From an uncultured Collinsella sp. (GTDB lineage Bacteria; Actinomycetota; Coriobacteriia; Coriobacteriales; Coriobacteriaceae), in contig CAJMBB010000030.1 in the NCBI GenBank assembly GCA_905211615.1, positions 1 through 16,408 of the forward strand: DNA of 16,408 bases, written 5' to 3'. Under the pieces are notes generated by a model. It did no database searches and was not told the origin of the DNA. It was given only the letters and a program-made list of their open reading frames with translations. Both the position numbers and the translations under genes were made by a program. Positions 1 to 6,727 of this stretch are shown piece after piece (position 1 is the stretch's first letter; each line of letters opens with the position of its first letter).

Positions 1-89
1 CCACGGCCACCGCGATCACCAAAGCCGCCGCGACCGCCACGGTCGCCGCCACGGCCGCCACGGTCGTCACGGCCGCCGCGAGGACCGCG
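1..89 (-). repeat. low-complexity RGG-coding repeat
   Basis: The DNA is an imperfect tandem run of GGC-CGT/GAC-CGT-type units coding the Arg-Gly-Gly/Asp tail of the gene above. It continues past the window edge. Such runs can change length by replication slippage, so the tail may vary between strains. Confidence 0.8.
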
Positions 90-686
90 GTCCTCGTCCA
101 GGCCCATGGCGACGAGCGGAGCGATGACCTTATCGAGAGCGGCCATCAGCTCGGTGGCCTCCTCATAAGAAAGCTCAGGCAGGAGCTTCTCCTTCTTGTT
201 GGCAAGCTCGACCAGGCCCTCAGCGGCATCCTCGGCAGCGAAGACAACGATCTTGCGCATATCGCCCTCGGCGTCGTCGATGCGGCCAACCAGATCGGCA
301 GCCTCGGCCTCGGCCATCAGGCCATCGAGCTCACGAAGGCGCATGCCCAGCAGGTCGGACATTTCCTTCTGCTCCATCTTGGGCTTGAGGTCAAGGAGCT
401 TGATGGCGCGCTCGATGTTCGCCATGCGCTCGGCCTTGGCCTCCTCCTCTTTGGAAATAGCAAAGCGACGGCTACGCAGCAGGCGGGCGGCCTTCTGCAT
501 CTTGTCCATCAGCTCTTCGTCATCGTAATCAACGGCGGCCTCGACAACCTCGGCCTCCTCCTCGGCGGAAACCTCGTCAGCAGCCTCAACCTCGGCAGCT
601 TCGGTCTCCACGGTCTCGACTGCCTCGACCTCGGCAGCCATGGTCTCGTTCTCGGTCTCGTTCATGATCTCTTCGTTCTCGGACAT
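1..686 (-). CDS. MarR-like winged-helix protein with acidic N-terminus and RGG tail (3' end outside window)
   Basis: This gene runs off the left edge; 228 codons are visible. I translated it by hand from the minus strand. It starts at an ATG preceded by AAGGAG (complement of 691-696). Residues 1-60 are very acidic (Glu/Ala/Val-rich). Residues about 60-100 are a basic, helix-prone stretch. Residues about 103-158 look like a MarR-type winged helix: a helix-turn-helix around MSDLLGMRLRELDGLM and a wing-like DDAEGDMRKIVVF. From residue 200 on the chain is Arg-Gly-Gly repeats with Asp, like eukaryotic RGG boxes and the tails of some bacterial RNA helicases. What is seen is the three-part layout; the MarR relation is by pattern only. 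A nucleic-acid-binding role is inferred; DNA versus RNA as target is open. It lies downstream of the MFS gene on the same strand, but a 152-base gap with its own leader suggests separate transcription. Confidence 0.8.
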   Translation of the reverse strand, partial: MSENEEIMNETENETMAAEVEAVETVETEAAEVEAADEVSAEEEAEVVEAAVDYDDEELMDKMQKAARLLRSRRFAISKEEEAKAERMANIERAIKLLDLKPKMEQKEMSDLLGMRLRELDGLMAEAEAADLVGRIDDAEGDMRKIVVFAAEDAAEGLVELANKKEKLLPELSYEEATELMAALDKVIAPLVAMGLDEDRGPRGGRDDRGGRGGDRGGRGGFGDRGGR

Positions 687-696
687 GAGACTCCTT

Positions 697-778
697 CTTG
701 GCCCTCTCGGGCATCATCGCCCCATTCGCGGGGCCCGTCGCGCACTCTTTGCGCTTTAAACATTCATGCCTCTCGGCA
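697..778 (-). promoter_or_regulatory. structured leader of the RGG gene: four consecutive hairpins
   Basis: Read on the minus strand towards the start codon there are four small perfect stems in a row. TGCC-GAGA-GGCA is at 778-767; GCGCA/TGCGC with a 5-base loop at 754-740; GCCCC/GGGGC with a 6-base loop at 734-719; and GCCC-GAGA-GGGC at 712-701. The first and last have a GAGA (GNRA-type) tetraloop. The last ends about 4 bases before the AAGGAG ribosome binding site. The stems are seen directly; a regulatory role is inferred. Confidence 0.45.
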
Positions 779-838
779 AAACGTCCATTAGTTTATGGTG
801 TCGCCATCCAATCTAGCTGCAGAATCTATGTGCACACA

Positions 839-2254
839 TTAATGCGACATGTGTGACTCGCGACGAGCATACACCAGCGACGTCACGAACCCGACCACGG
901 CAATCACAGCCGCCACGCGCACGGCAGCTGCAAATCCAATCGCCTGGGCAACGTCGGTCGCAACGCCAGCGGCGCCGGCAGTCGCCGCAGAACTCGAGAG
1001 CAAGCCGATAAACAGCGACGGGCCAAACGATGCGGCAATCATATTCCACGTGTTAAGCAATGCCGTTCCGTGAGGATGCTCAACGGCAGGCAGCGTCTCC
1101 AAGCCGGCCGTCTGCGAGGGGCTCAGCACCAGGCCGACTCCGGCATACACCACAACGGTCAGTGCCACGACAACGCCGATGTTCATGCTTGCCGCCGTCA
1201 TCGAGATGGCAGTCTGCCCCACGGCAATCAGGGCAAAGCCGACCGGCAGCAGCGGCCATGCGCCACGGGCGTCCATCACGCGCCCGCCCACAATCGAGGT
1301 CACGGCGTTGCAGGCAATCGCCGGCAAAATGAGCAAGCCCGCAACAAGTGCGGTCATACCGTATGCGCCCTCAAAATAGAGCGGCAACAAAACGCTCATC
1401 GAGAACGTCGTCATCATCGACACCACCACAAGCAGACACGCAGGCCAAAAACGAACGCTCGCCATGGGACGCACGTTAAGCACCGGATGCTCGAGCTTGA
1501 GCTGGCGGGCCGCAAACAGGCCGAGCAGCACAATGGCGGCGAAAAGCGTCACGATACCGGCAATCAGATTGGTCGAGAACTCGCCTACGGAATACACAAA
1601 TGCCGTAATACCGGCGGCGAGCAAAACAACCGACAGAATATCAAGCGTGGCGTTCGAGCGCTCTCCGACATTCTGAACAAGCTTTACGCCCGCCGCAGCG
1701 ACCACAATGCCGCCCACCAGCGGCACTACGAACACCGCCCTCCAGCCAAACAACGTGCACATAAGACCGCTGATCACAGGTCCAAACGCCGGCCCCAGCG
1801 TAATGCAGGCACCGCCCAGGCTCAGATACAGACCGAGCTTCTCGCGCGGCGCGCAAGACAACACCACGTTCATCATGAGCGGGAACAAGATGCCCGATCC
1901 CGCAGCCTGCAAAATACGACTTGGCAGCAAAACGCTAAACGACGGAGCGACCAGGCACAGGACTTCGCCGGCGACCATGCATCCGCATGCGAAAAACAGC
2001 AGTTTGCGCGTCGAGAAACGGCCGGACAGGAAGGCCATGATGGCCGTAAAAATCGACGTCACGATCATGTAGCCCGAGACGAGCCACTGTGCCGTGGTGG
2101 CACTCACCGAAAAGGCTGCCATAATGTCGTGCAGCGCCACGTTAATGATGTTCTCGTTAAACGCGGCAACAAAGGCTGCAATATACATAACGACGAGAAT
2201 CGCCGCAGTGGCCGATGGCGTTACTTGAACTTGTTGCTGAGATTTGCTCCCCAT
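839..2254 (-). CDS. MFS drug exporter, DHA2 (EmrB/QacA) type
   Basis: This encodes a 471-residue inner-membrane proton antiporter, probably exporting drugs or other small amphiphiles. Hydrophobic segments fill nearly the whole chain. Diagnostic parts are NENIINVAL at residues 33-41 (the DHA2 TM1 signature, usually LDxTIVNVAL), SGRFSTRK at 77-84 (loop 2-3 motif A) and GPAFGPVISG at 154-163 (motif C, typical of antiporters). The reading frame stays open upstream to 2665, but I chose the ATG at 2254. It is preceded by GAGGAAGGAA at suitable spacing, it places TM1 near the N-terminus as in the family, and the extension has no membrane or family character and would overlap the divergent deformylase gene. 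DHA2 members usually have 14 segments and the length fits. The substrate cannot be told. The adjacent LysR regulator is a possible controller, but nothing in the sequence proves it. Confidence 0.88.
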   Translation of the reverse strand: MGSKSQQQVQVTPSATAAILVVMYIAAFVAAFNENIINVALHDIMAAFSVSATTAQWLVSGYMIVTSIFTAIMAFLSGRFSTRKLLFFACGCMVAGEVLCLVAPSFSVLLPSRILQAAGSGILFPLMMNVVLSCAPREKLGLYLSLGGACITLGPAFGPVISGLMCTLFGWRAVFVVPLVGGIVVAAAGVKLVQNVGERSNATLDILSVVLLAAGITAFVYSVGEFSTNLIAGIVTLFAAIVLLGLFAARQLKLEHPVLNVRPMASVRFWPACLLVVVSMMTTFSMSVLLPLYFEGAYGMTALVAGLLILPAIACNAVTSIVGGRVMDARGAWPLLPVGFALIAVGQTAISMTAASMNIGVVVALTVVVYAGVGLVLSPSQTAGLETLPAVEHPHGTALLNTWNMIAASFGPSLFIGLLSSSAATAGAAGVATDVAQAIGFAAAVRVAAVIAVVGFVTSLVYARRESHMSH

Positions 2255-2300
2255 GCATTTCCTTCCTCTTGGAACGACAGTCGCATCGCCCCAGAGGAAC

Positions 2301-2329
2301 AGTCCAGGGCGAAAAATGAGCCCTAGACT
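2301..2329. promoter_or_regulatory. inverted repeat in the MFS / deformylase divergent region
   Basis: AGTCCAGGGC (2301-2310) and GCCCTAGACT (2320-2329) form a 10-bp inverted repeat with one G-T position around a 9-base A-rich centre. It lies 47 bases upstream of the MFS start within the 205-base divergent spacer. It could be an operator or a 5' leader hairpin of the MFS transcript. No U-run follows on either strand, which speaks against a terminator. Confidence 0.4.
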
Positions 2330-2459
2330 TACGCCAGACGCCGTACACGACGAATCTGGCAACATGGTCCAACATCGAAAGATTGTAACGCGGACGCACA
2401 GCTTTCCTTCCGCGCTATTATTAAAAGTCCACGAAAGCATAAGACATGAGGAGCCCGCC

Positions 2460-2870
2460 ATGATTAAGCCCATCATGAAATCCGAGTTCTTTTTGCGTCT
2501 GCCTTCCGAAGACGCGGGACCCGACGATGCCGCAACCGGGCAGGATCTCCTGGATACACTCCACGAGCATGAGCGCGAGTGCGTGGGCCTCGCCGCCAAC
2601 ATGATCGGCATGCGCAAACGCATCATCTGCGTAAAGGACGGCAACAGGACACTCCTGATGTACAACCCTCAGATTCTTGAGCAGGTCAATGCCTATCAGA
2701 CGAGCGAAGGATGCCTCTCGCTGATCGGCGAGCGTCCCTGTACCCGCTATCGCCGCATTAAGGTGGAGTATTTGGACGAGAACTTCGTTCACCGCATCAA
2801 AAACTTCTCGGGCTACACCGCCGAGATCATCCAGCACGAAATCGACCACTGCAACGGCGTCGTGGTTTAG
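2460..2870 (+). CDS. def: peptide deformylase, small divergent form
   Basis: This encodes 136 residues that should remove the formyl group from new proteins' N-terminal methionine in the cytoplasm. All three deformylase motifs are present in order: motif 1 GLAANMIG (43-50), motif 2 EGCLS (83-87) and motif 3 HEIDH (126-130). The metal ligands are C85, H126 and H130, with catalytic E127. The protein is shorter than classical enzymes (about 150-190 residues) and ends right after motif 3, lacking the usual C-terminal helix. In motif 1 the normally invariant Gln (AA-x-Q) is Met48. I recall this AANM form from a small deformylase subfamily in Gram-positive gut bacteria. The start is ATG 2460 with GAGGAG about 7 bases upstream; the frame is open further upstream, but that part lies in the MFS promoter region. 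It may serve as a second deformylase. The LysR gene follows after 36 bases, probably in the same transcript. Confidence 0.87.
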   Translation: MIKPIMKSEFFLRLPSEDAGPDDAATGQDLLDTLHEHERECVGLAANMIGMRKRIICVKDGNRTLLMYNPQILEQVNAYQTSEGCLSLIGERPCTRYRRIKVEYLDENFVHRIKNFSGYTAEIIQHEIDHCNGVVV

Positions 2871-2906
2871 GCCACCCGCCAAAATGAGGGTACCGGAGGC
2901 CTCCCT

Positions 2907-3830
2907 ATGGATATCAGCCGCTTTGGCGAATTCGCCATCTTAGCGCAGTCACGCACGTTTCTTGATGCGGCGGAACTGCTTTTCATGTCGCAATCAACCC
3001 TCTCCAAGCACATCATGGCAATGGAGCACGAACTCGGCTGCAAGCTCATCGATCGAAGCCAGCGCCACGTAACACTCACCGCGCAAGGTGAAGCGCTCCT
3101 CCCCTATGCGCAAAAAATTGCGACGCTTCAGCATCGCTATCTTGCCGCCATTCAAATAGGTGCAGGTGAGCCGCTCGAGCACCTCACCGTAGGTTCTATC
3201 CCCATTATGGCCCCTTATGGGATTACGGACGCCGTCATCGATTTTCAGCAGGCGAACCCCTCATATTCTGTCGAGCTCATCGAAGGCGAGGGCGACACAC
3301 TCAAGCGCATGCTCCTGCACGAGGACATTGACCTGGCCTTCATCCGTGACAGCGGCGCCATCGAGCCGGAGTTCAAAAAGATTCCCTTTACGACCGACCG
3401 GCTCGTGGCCGTCCTTCCGCTCGACCATCCACTCGCCGAACGTGACACCGTCGAGATAGACGACCTTATCGACGAGAATTTCCTCATGCTTCCCCAAGGC
3501 TCGTTCGTAAGCGAGCTCGTCCTTTCCCTTTGTCGCGAAGCTGGATTTGGCCCACGTGTTACGTTCACCGGCAAACGAGCCGAGAACATCATCTCTCTTG
3601 TCGCACGCGGCGCCGGTGTCTCATTCCTCATGCGCAAGCCGGCGGAATCGCTTACCAGCGGAAAGGTAGCCTTGGTGCCGCTTGAGCCCGCGACGACCTC
3701 CGAGGTCAGGCTCTACCTCAAGCGGAACGCCGCGCACTCGCAGGCGGTCGTCTCGTTCATTGGCTTCCTCCCCTACCGTCAGCTCCTGCAGGGCGACCGT
3801 GCGTCTTCCATCGCGGCACGACCGTCATAA
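2907..3830 (+). CDS. LysR-family transcriptional regulator
   Basis: This encodes 307 residues, the usual LysR length. Residues 1-60 are the winged helix-turn-helix (FLDAAELLFMSQSTLSKHI, then ELGCKLIDRS). Residues about 90-295 form the periplasmic-binding-protein-like effector domain, with typical segments such as VGSIPIMAPYG and GVSFLMRKP. The start is ATG 2907 with GGAGG 7 bases upstream; that ribosome binding site sits inside a 10-bp palindrome (2895-2904). It follows the deformylase gene by 36 bases on the same strand. The target is unknown: the divergent MFS exporter is the nearest plausible one, though LysR genes usually sit directly divergent from their target and here the deformylase gene intervenes. 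Confidence 0.9.
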   Translation: MDISRFGEFAILAQSRTFLDAAELLFMSQSTLSKHIMAMEHELGCKLIDRSQRHVTLTAQGEALLPYAQKIATLQHRYLAAIQIGAGEPLEHLTVGSIPIMAPYGITDAVIDFQQANPSYSVELIEGEGDTLKRMLLHEDIDLAFIRDSGAIEPEFKKIPFTTDRLVAVLPLDHPLAERDTVEIDDLIDENFLMLPQGSFVSELVLSLCREAGFGPRVTFTGKRAENIISLVARGAGVSFLMRKPAESLTSGKVALVPLEPATTSEVRLYLKRNAAHSQAVVSFIGFLPYRQLLQGDRASSIAARPS

Positions 3831-3892
3831 TCCCCGCTGCTCCACAACCGCAGACTTGTGACCGCAAACACGATGACAGCGGCACGAAACAC

Positions 3893-3933
3893 AAATATGC
3901 CTCGGGCAGCACGTCGCCGTCCGAGGCATATTT
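3893..3933. terminator. bidirectional hairpin terminator between LysR and PTS genes
   Basis: There is a perfect 13-bp stem, AAATATGCCTCGG (3893-3905) with CCGAGGCATATTT (3921-3933), around a 15-base loop. A/T-rich arm ends on both sides suit termination of the two convergent genes. The U-runs are short, so strength is uncertain. Confidence 0.7.
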
Positions 3934-3953
3934 AATCAAAGTGCGCAGAAAGA

Positions 3954-5396
3954 CTAGTCCACCGAGATGTTGAGTGCCTTACCGCCCTCGTCCTTCTTGG
4001 TACCGATCACCATAGCGGCGACAAGAGCCAGAACGAAAGCGACCACACCGGAGATGACAAGGCCGATAAAGCCCGTGTCGATGCCGGCAGGGTTAATAAA
4101 GCTCGGGAAACCGAGCGGGCCGGAGGCGCCGAAGGCATAGAGCTTGGCACCCATGAGGCCGGCAATGGCGCCGCCTACACCAGCGGAAATAAAGGTTGCC
4201 CACATAAGGCGCTTACGCGGCAGCAAGATGGCGTAAAGCGCAGGCTCGTTGACACCGAAAATCGAAGAGACAAGGGCGGGAATGTTGACGGCAGCATTTT
4301 CCTCGGAGTCCTTGGTTCGGATGATCATGCCAAGCACAGCGCCGGCGATGGCACAACCGCCTGCATACACGAGCGGGTTAATGAGGTCATAGCCGTAGGT
4401 TGCGACATCGAGGAACCACAGCGGGATGATGCCCCAGTGCAGGCCGAACATGACGAGCAGGCTCCAGAACGTGCCGATGACGAAGCCGGCGATGGCGGGT
4501 TGGAAGTTGATGAGCATCAGAATGATCTGGGCAACGATGTTGGAGAGGACCGTCATGACCGGACCGACCACAAGCAGGCCAAGGATGCCGCAAATGAGGA
4601 GCGTCAGGATGTTGGAGAAGAACGAGCTCACAAGCGCGGGCAGCGCGTTAGAAAGGGCCTTGTGCACCTTGGAGGCAATCCAGACGATAAAGATCGCAGG
4701 CAGAATCGTCGATGAGTAATTCTGCATGATCAGCGGGATGCCAAAAATATCACCGTAGACATTGGACTCGAAGACCGTACCGGCGCCGAGCGTGTAGAGC
4801 GGATCTCCGCCCATAAGGGCAACGAGCGTCGGATAGACGAGGATACCGCCGAGCGCCATTCCCATAACGGGCTTAAGTCCGAACTTCTTGGCCGACGTCC
4901 AGCCAATGATTAGCGGAAAGTAATAGAAGACCGAATCTCCGATTGCCGAGAGCGTCACATACGTATTGCTGTCCTTGGCAAGCCAACCGGCAACCGTGCA
5001 GAGCGCGAGCATCGACTTGATAAAGCCACCGGCCATAAGCACGCCAAGAACCGGTTGCAGAATCTCGGAGATGATGGCCAGCAGACGCGAGAATGGATCG
5101 CCCTTTTTGACGTCGTCGCCTTCATCGATATCGAGTGCGGGTTTGGAGTCGAACCCGCCAATCTGAACAAGGTCGTTGTAGACGGCCTCGACAGTGGCAC
5201 CAATCACGACCTGATACTGTCCGCCGGCCTGGATGACGTCAACGACGCCCTTCGTCGCCTTAAGCTCATTGGTCTGGGCGAGCGATTCATCCTTGAGGTG
5301 GAAGCGGAGACGCGTAATGCAGTGGCTCACGTCTAACACATTGTCTCGACCACCGACCTTTGTGATGATTTCATCGCAAAGCTTCTGGTATTTCAT
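3954..5396 (-). CDS. PTS permease, EIIBC of the beta-glucoside family
   Basis: This encodes 480 residues of a phosphotransferase-system sugar permease that imports and phosphorylates its substrate at the inner membrane. The EIIB domain (about 1-80) carries the phosphorylated cysteine C26 in SHCITRLRF. The EIIC domain (about 105-470) is strongly hydrophobic, with the beta-glucoside-family marks FGLHWGIIP (H320) and GVNEPALY (381-388, usually GITEPAIY). No EIIA domain is attached, so phosphate must come from an EIIA encoded elsewhere. The ATG at 5396 has AAGGAG about 7 bases upstream. It is the last gene of a minus-strand cluster, 194 bases after a ceramidase-like gene; I found no clear promoter, terminator or gene in that gap. 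The family covers beta-glucosides, sucrose, trehalose and N-acetylmuramate, so the sugar cannot be named. No glycosidase lies next to it, which is unusual. Confidence 0.9.
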   Translation of the reverse strand: MKYQKLCDEIITKVGGRDNVLDVSHCITRLRFHLKDESLAQTNELKATKGVVDVIQAGGQYQVVIGATVEAVYNDLVQIGGFDSKPALDIDEGDDVKKGDPFSRLLAIISEILQPVLGVLMAGGFIKSMLALCTVAGWLAKDSNTYVTLSAIGDSVFYYFPLIIGWTSAKKFGLKPVMGMALGGILVYPTLVALMGGDPLYTLGAGTVFESNVYGDIFGIPLIMQNYSSTILPAIFIVWIASKVHKALSNALPALVSSFFSNILTLLICGILGLLVVGPVMTVLSNIVAQIILMLINFQPAIAGFVIGTFWSLLVMFGLHWGIIPLWFLDVATYGYDLINPLVYAGGCAIAGAVLGMIIRTKDSEENAAVNIPALVSSIFGVNEPALYAILLPRKRLMWATFISAGVGGAIAGLMGAKLYAFGASGPLGFPSFINPAGIDTGFIGLVISGVVAFVLALVAAMVIGTKKDEGGKALNISVD

Positions 5397-5590
5397 GGAA
5401 TTCTCCTTTTTTCTGAGCGGGGTATAGCATCGATTTCATGCCTCCGTAGTCGACGTGGGAGGGCAAGGAACCCGCTTCCCCCTTTGAAATCCGCGGACGC
5501 ACGTACGCCCGGGATGCGAAACGGCAGAGAAGATGGAAGATGCCGATCACATGGCGGCGAGCCTCATTGGCCCATGTCACGCAATCAGGT

Positions 5591-6709
5591 CTACAAACGC
5601 GAATCTGCTGCGCCGAGAAGTCTCGTCGTCTGACAGAACTTGTCACACAGACGTTCCGGTTCGCCCTGGGGAATCTGAGTACGCTCGGTCTCAAAGGAGA
5701 GGCCGTACTCGCGTGCCGGAAGGAAATACTCGAAATAGCCGTTGGTGTAACCGCAAACTATTCCCTCGACCGGGCATTCGCGCTTCATGCGAATACCCAA
5801 GTCGCTGCCGAGCTCACTCGGGAACACAAAGAGATGCAGGCCGCCCAAACTGATGACGGCACACTTAAGCGTGAGCGAAAAGTCGTCATGGGCAACGGTG
5901 TGATAGAACGTCTGAGGCTCGATGCGGTCGAGAACGACCTCGCGATCGAGCTTGATCTGGGAAATCGCCTCGGCAAGACCGGTCGAAACGCGCTCGACCT
6001 CGGGAATGCCGCGTCCCTGGCGAAAATTGCGGTCGCTACAGTCGCCAGCAGCACCGACGACCATGGCCGGATAGTAACCAAGACTCTGAGCGAGCTTTTT
6101 GCCGGTGAGACCGGCGAGTTCGCTCGTGAGCTCCGTGCAGTCGGGTCCGACGCAAGCGGAATGCACCGCCCAGTTCACAAAGCCCGCAAATGGCTTGCCT
6201 TCGGTATCGAAGAACGATACGACAATGACCTCATTGTCGGCGAGTTCACCTGGGATGATGCGGTTGTCGTAGAAACCGGTGATGACCCGCTTGCCCAAGC
6301 GACAAATCGCGGGCTGTGCGTTGGCGCGGCACTCCTCAAAGCATTGGCAAATGGTATCGAGGAACCAGCGGTAGTAGTTCTCGTCGAATTTTCCCGTCCA
6401 CCAGCTGCGGTGGTAAGCGACGATTGAAGTATGGTCGTGCGTCGCCGAGAGCAGGACGCAATCACGGTCAATGCCGTAGCGCTCGGCGAGCATTGTCTTG
6501 ACTTCCTCGGCCATGCTTTCCTCGAACTCGAGGACATCGGAATTAAAGAGAAACACTTCACGTTCGCCTTGCTGGAAGAGAATGGCGTTGGCGAAGACGT
6601 CGTCATGGACGCCCGTCGCAGGTTCAAGACGGTTGGGAAGATTGCGGTAGCCAATCAGGTAGATGTCGCCCTGTGGGGTGATTTTGCGGCGCGCGTGTCC
6701 AATGTTCAT
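5591..6709 (-). CDS. neutral/alkaline ceramidase N-terminal-domain-like hydrolase
   Basis: This encodes 372 residues resembling the catalytic N-terminal domain of neutral ceramidases (PF04734 type), without the C-terminal domain of true ceramidases. The zinc-site pattern appears complete: ATHDH (H91, H93), NWAVHS (H183), FPSE (E299) and NGYFEY (Y325/Y328). The nucleophile-region motif GAAGDCS has S225. There is no signal peptide or membrane segment, so it should act in the cytoplasm, unlike secreted ceramidases. The start ATG at 6709 has AGAAGGAG upstream and lies 18 bases after the stop of a second, related gene, so the two are co-transcribed. Ceramidases cleave amide bonds of N-acyl sphingosines. 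With a PTS permease downstream, an amide-bearing, possibly phosphorylated sugar derivative is an equally plausible substrate, which is inference. Domain-only proteins of this kind are mostly uncharacterised. Confidence 0.78.
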   Translation of the reverse strand: MNIGHARRKITPQGDIYLIGYRNLPNRLEPATGVHDDVFANAILFQQGEREVFLFNSDVLEFEESMAEEVKTMLAERYGIDRDCVLLSATHDHTSIVAYHRSWWTGKFDENYYRWFLDTICQCFEECRANAQPAICRLGKRVITGFYDNRIIPGELADNEVIVVSFFDTEGKPFAGFVNWAVHSACVGPDCTELTSELAGLTGKKLAQSLGYYPAMVVGAAGDCSDRNFRQGRGIPEVERVSTGLAEAISQIKLDREVVLDRIEPQTFYHTVAHDDFSLTLKCAVISLGGLHLFVFPSELGSDLGIRMKRECPVEGIVCGYTNGYFEYFLPAREYGLSFETERTQIPQGEPERLCDKFCQTTRLLGAADSRL

Positions 6710-6727
6710 GCACGTTCTCCTTCTGTG

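Noticed and set aside
1..89. CRISPR-like or satellite repeat at the left edge
   Set aside because: The periodicity is codon-based and in frame with the RGG-coding gene; there are no spacer-repeat units.
1070..2326. Long plus-strand open frame (418 codons) opposite the MFS gene
   Set aside because: It is rich in Arg, His, Gln and Asn with no domain, antisense to a clear membrane transporter. It is an artefact of GC-rich third positions.
2255..2665. N-terminal extension of the MFS protein by 137 residues
   Set aside because: It has no membrane or family character, would overlap the divergent deformylase gene, and the ATG at 2254 has a good ribosome binding site and places TM1 as in the family.
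5397..5590. Hidden small gene in the gap before the PTS gene
   Set aside because: The only open frame covering the gap (5371-5694, minus) overlaps both neighbours, is Arg/Cys-rich, has no ribosome binding site and no family pattern.
5540..6427. Plus-strand open frame of 295 codons opposite the ceramidase-like gene
   Set aside because: The minus strand carries conserved catalytic motifs and a good ribosome binding site; this frame has neither.
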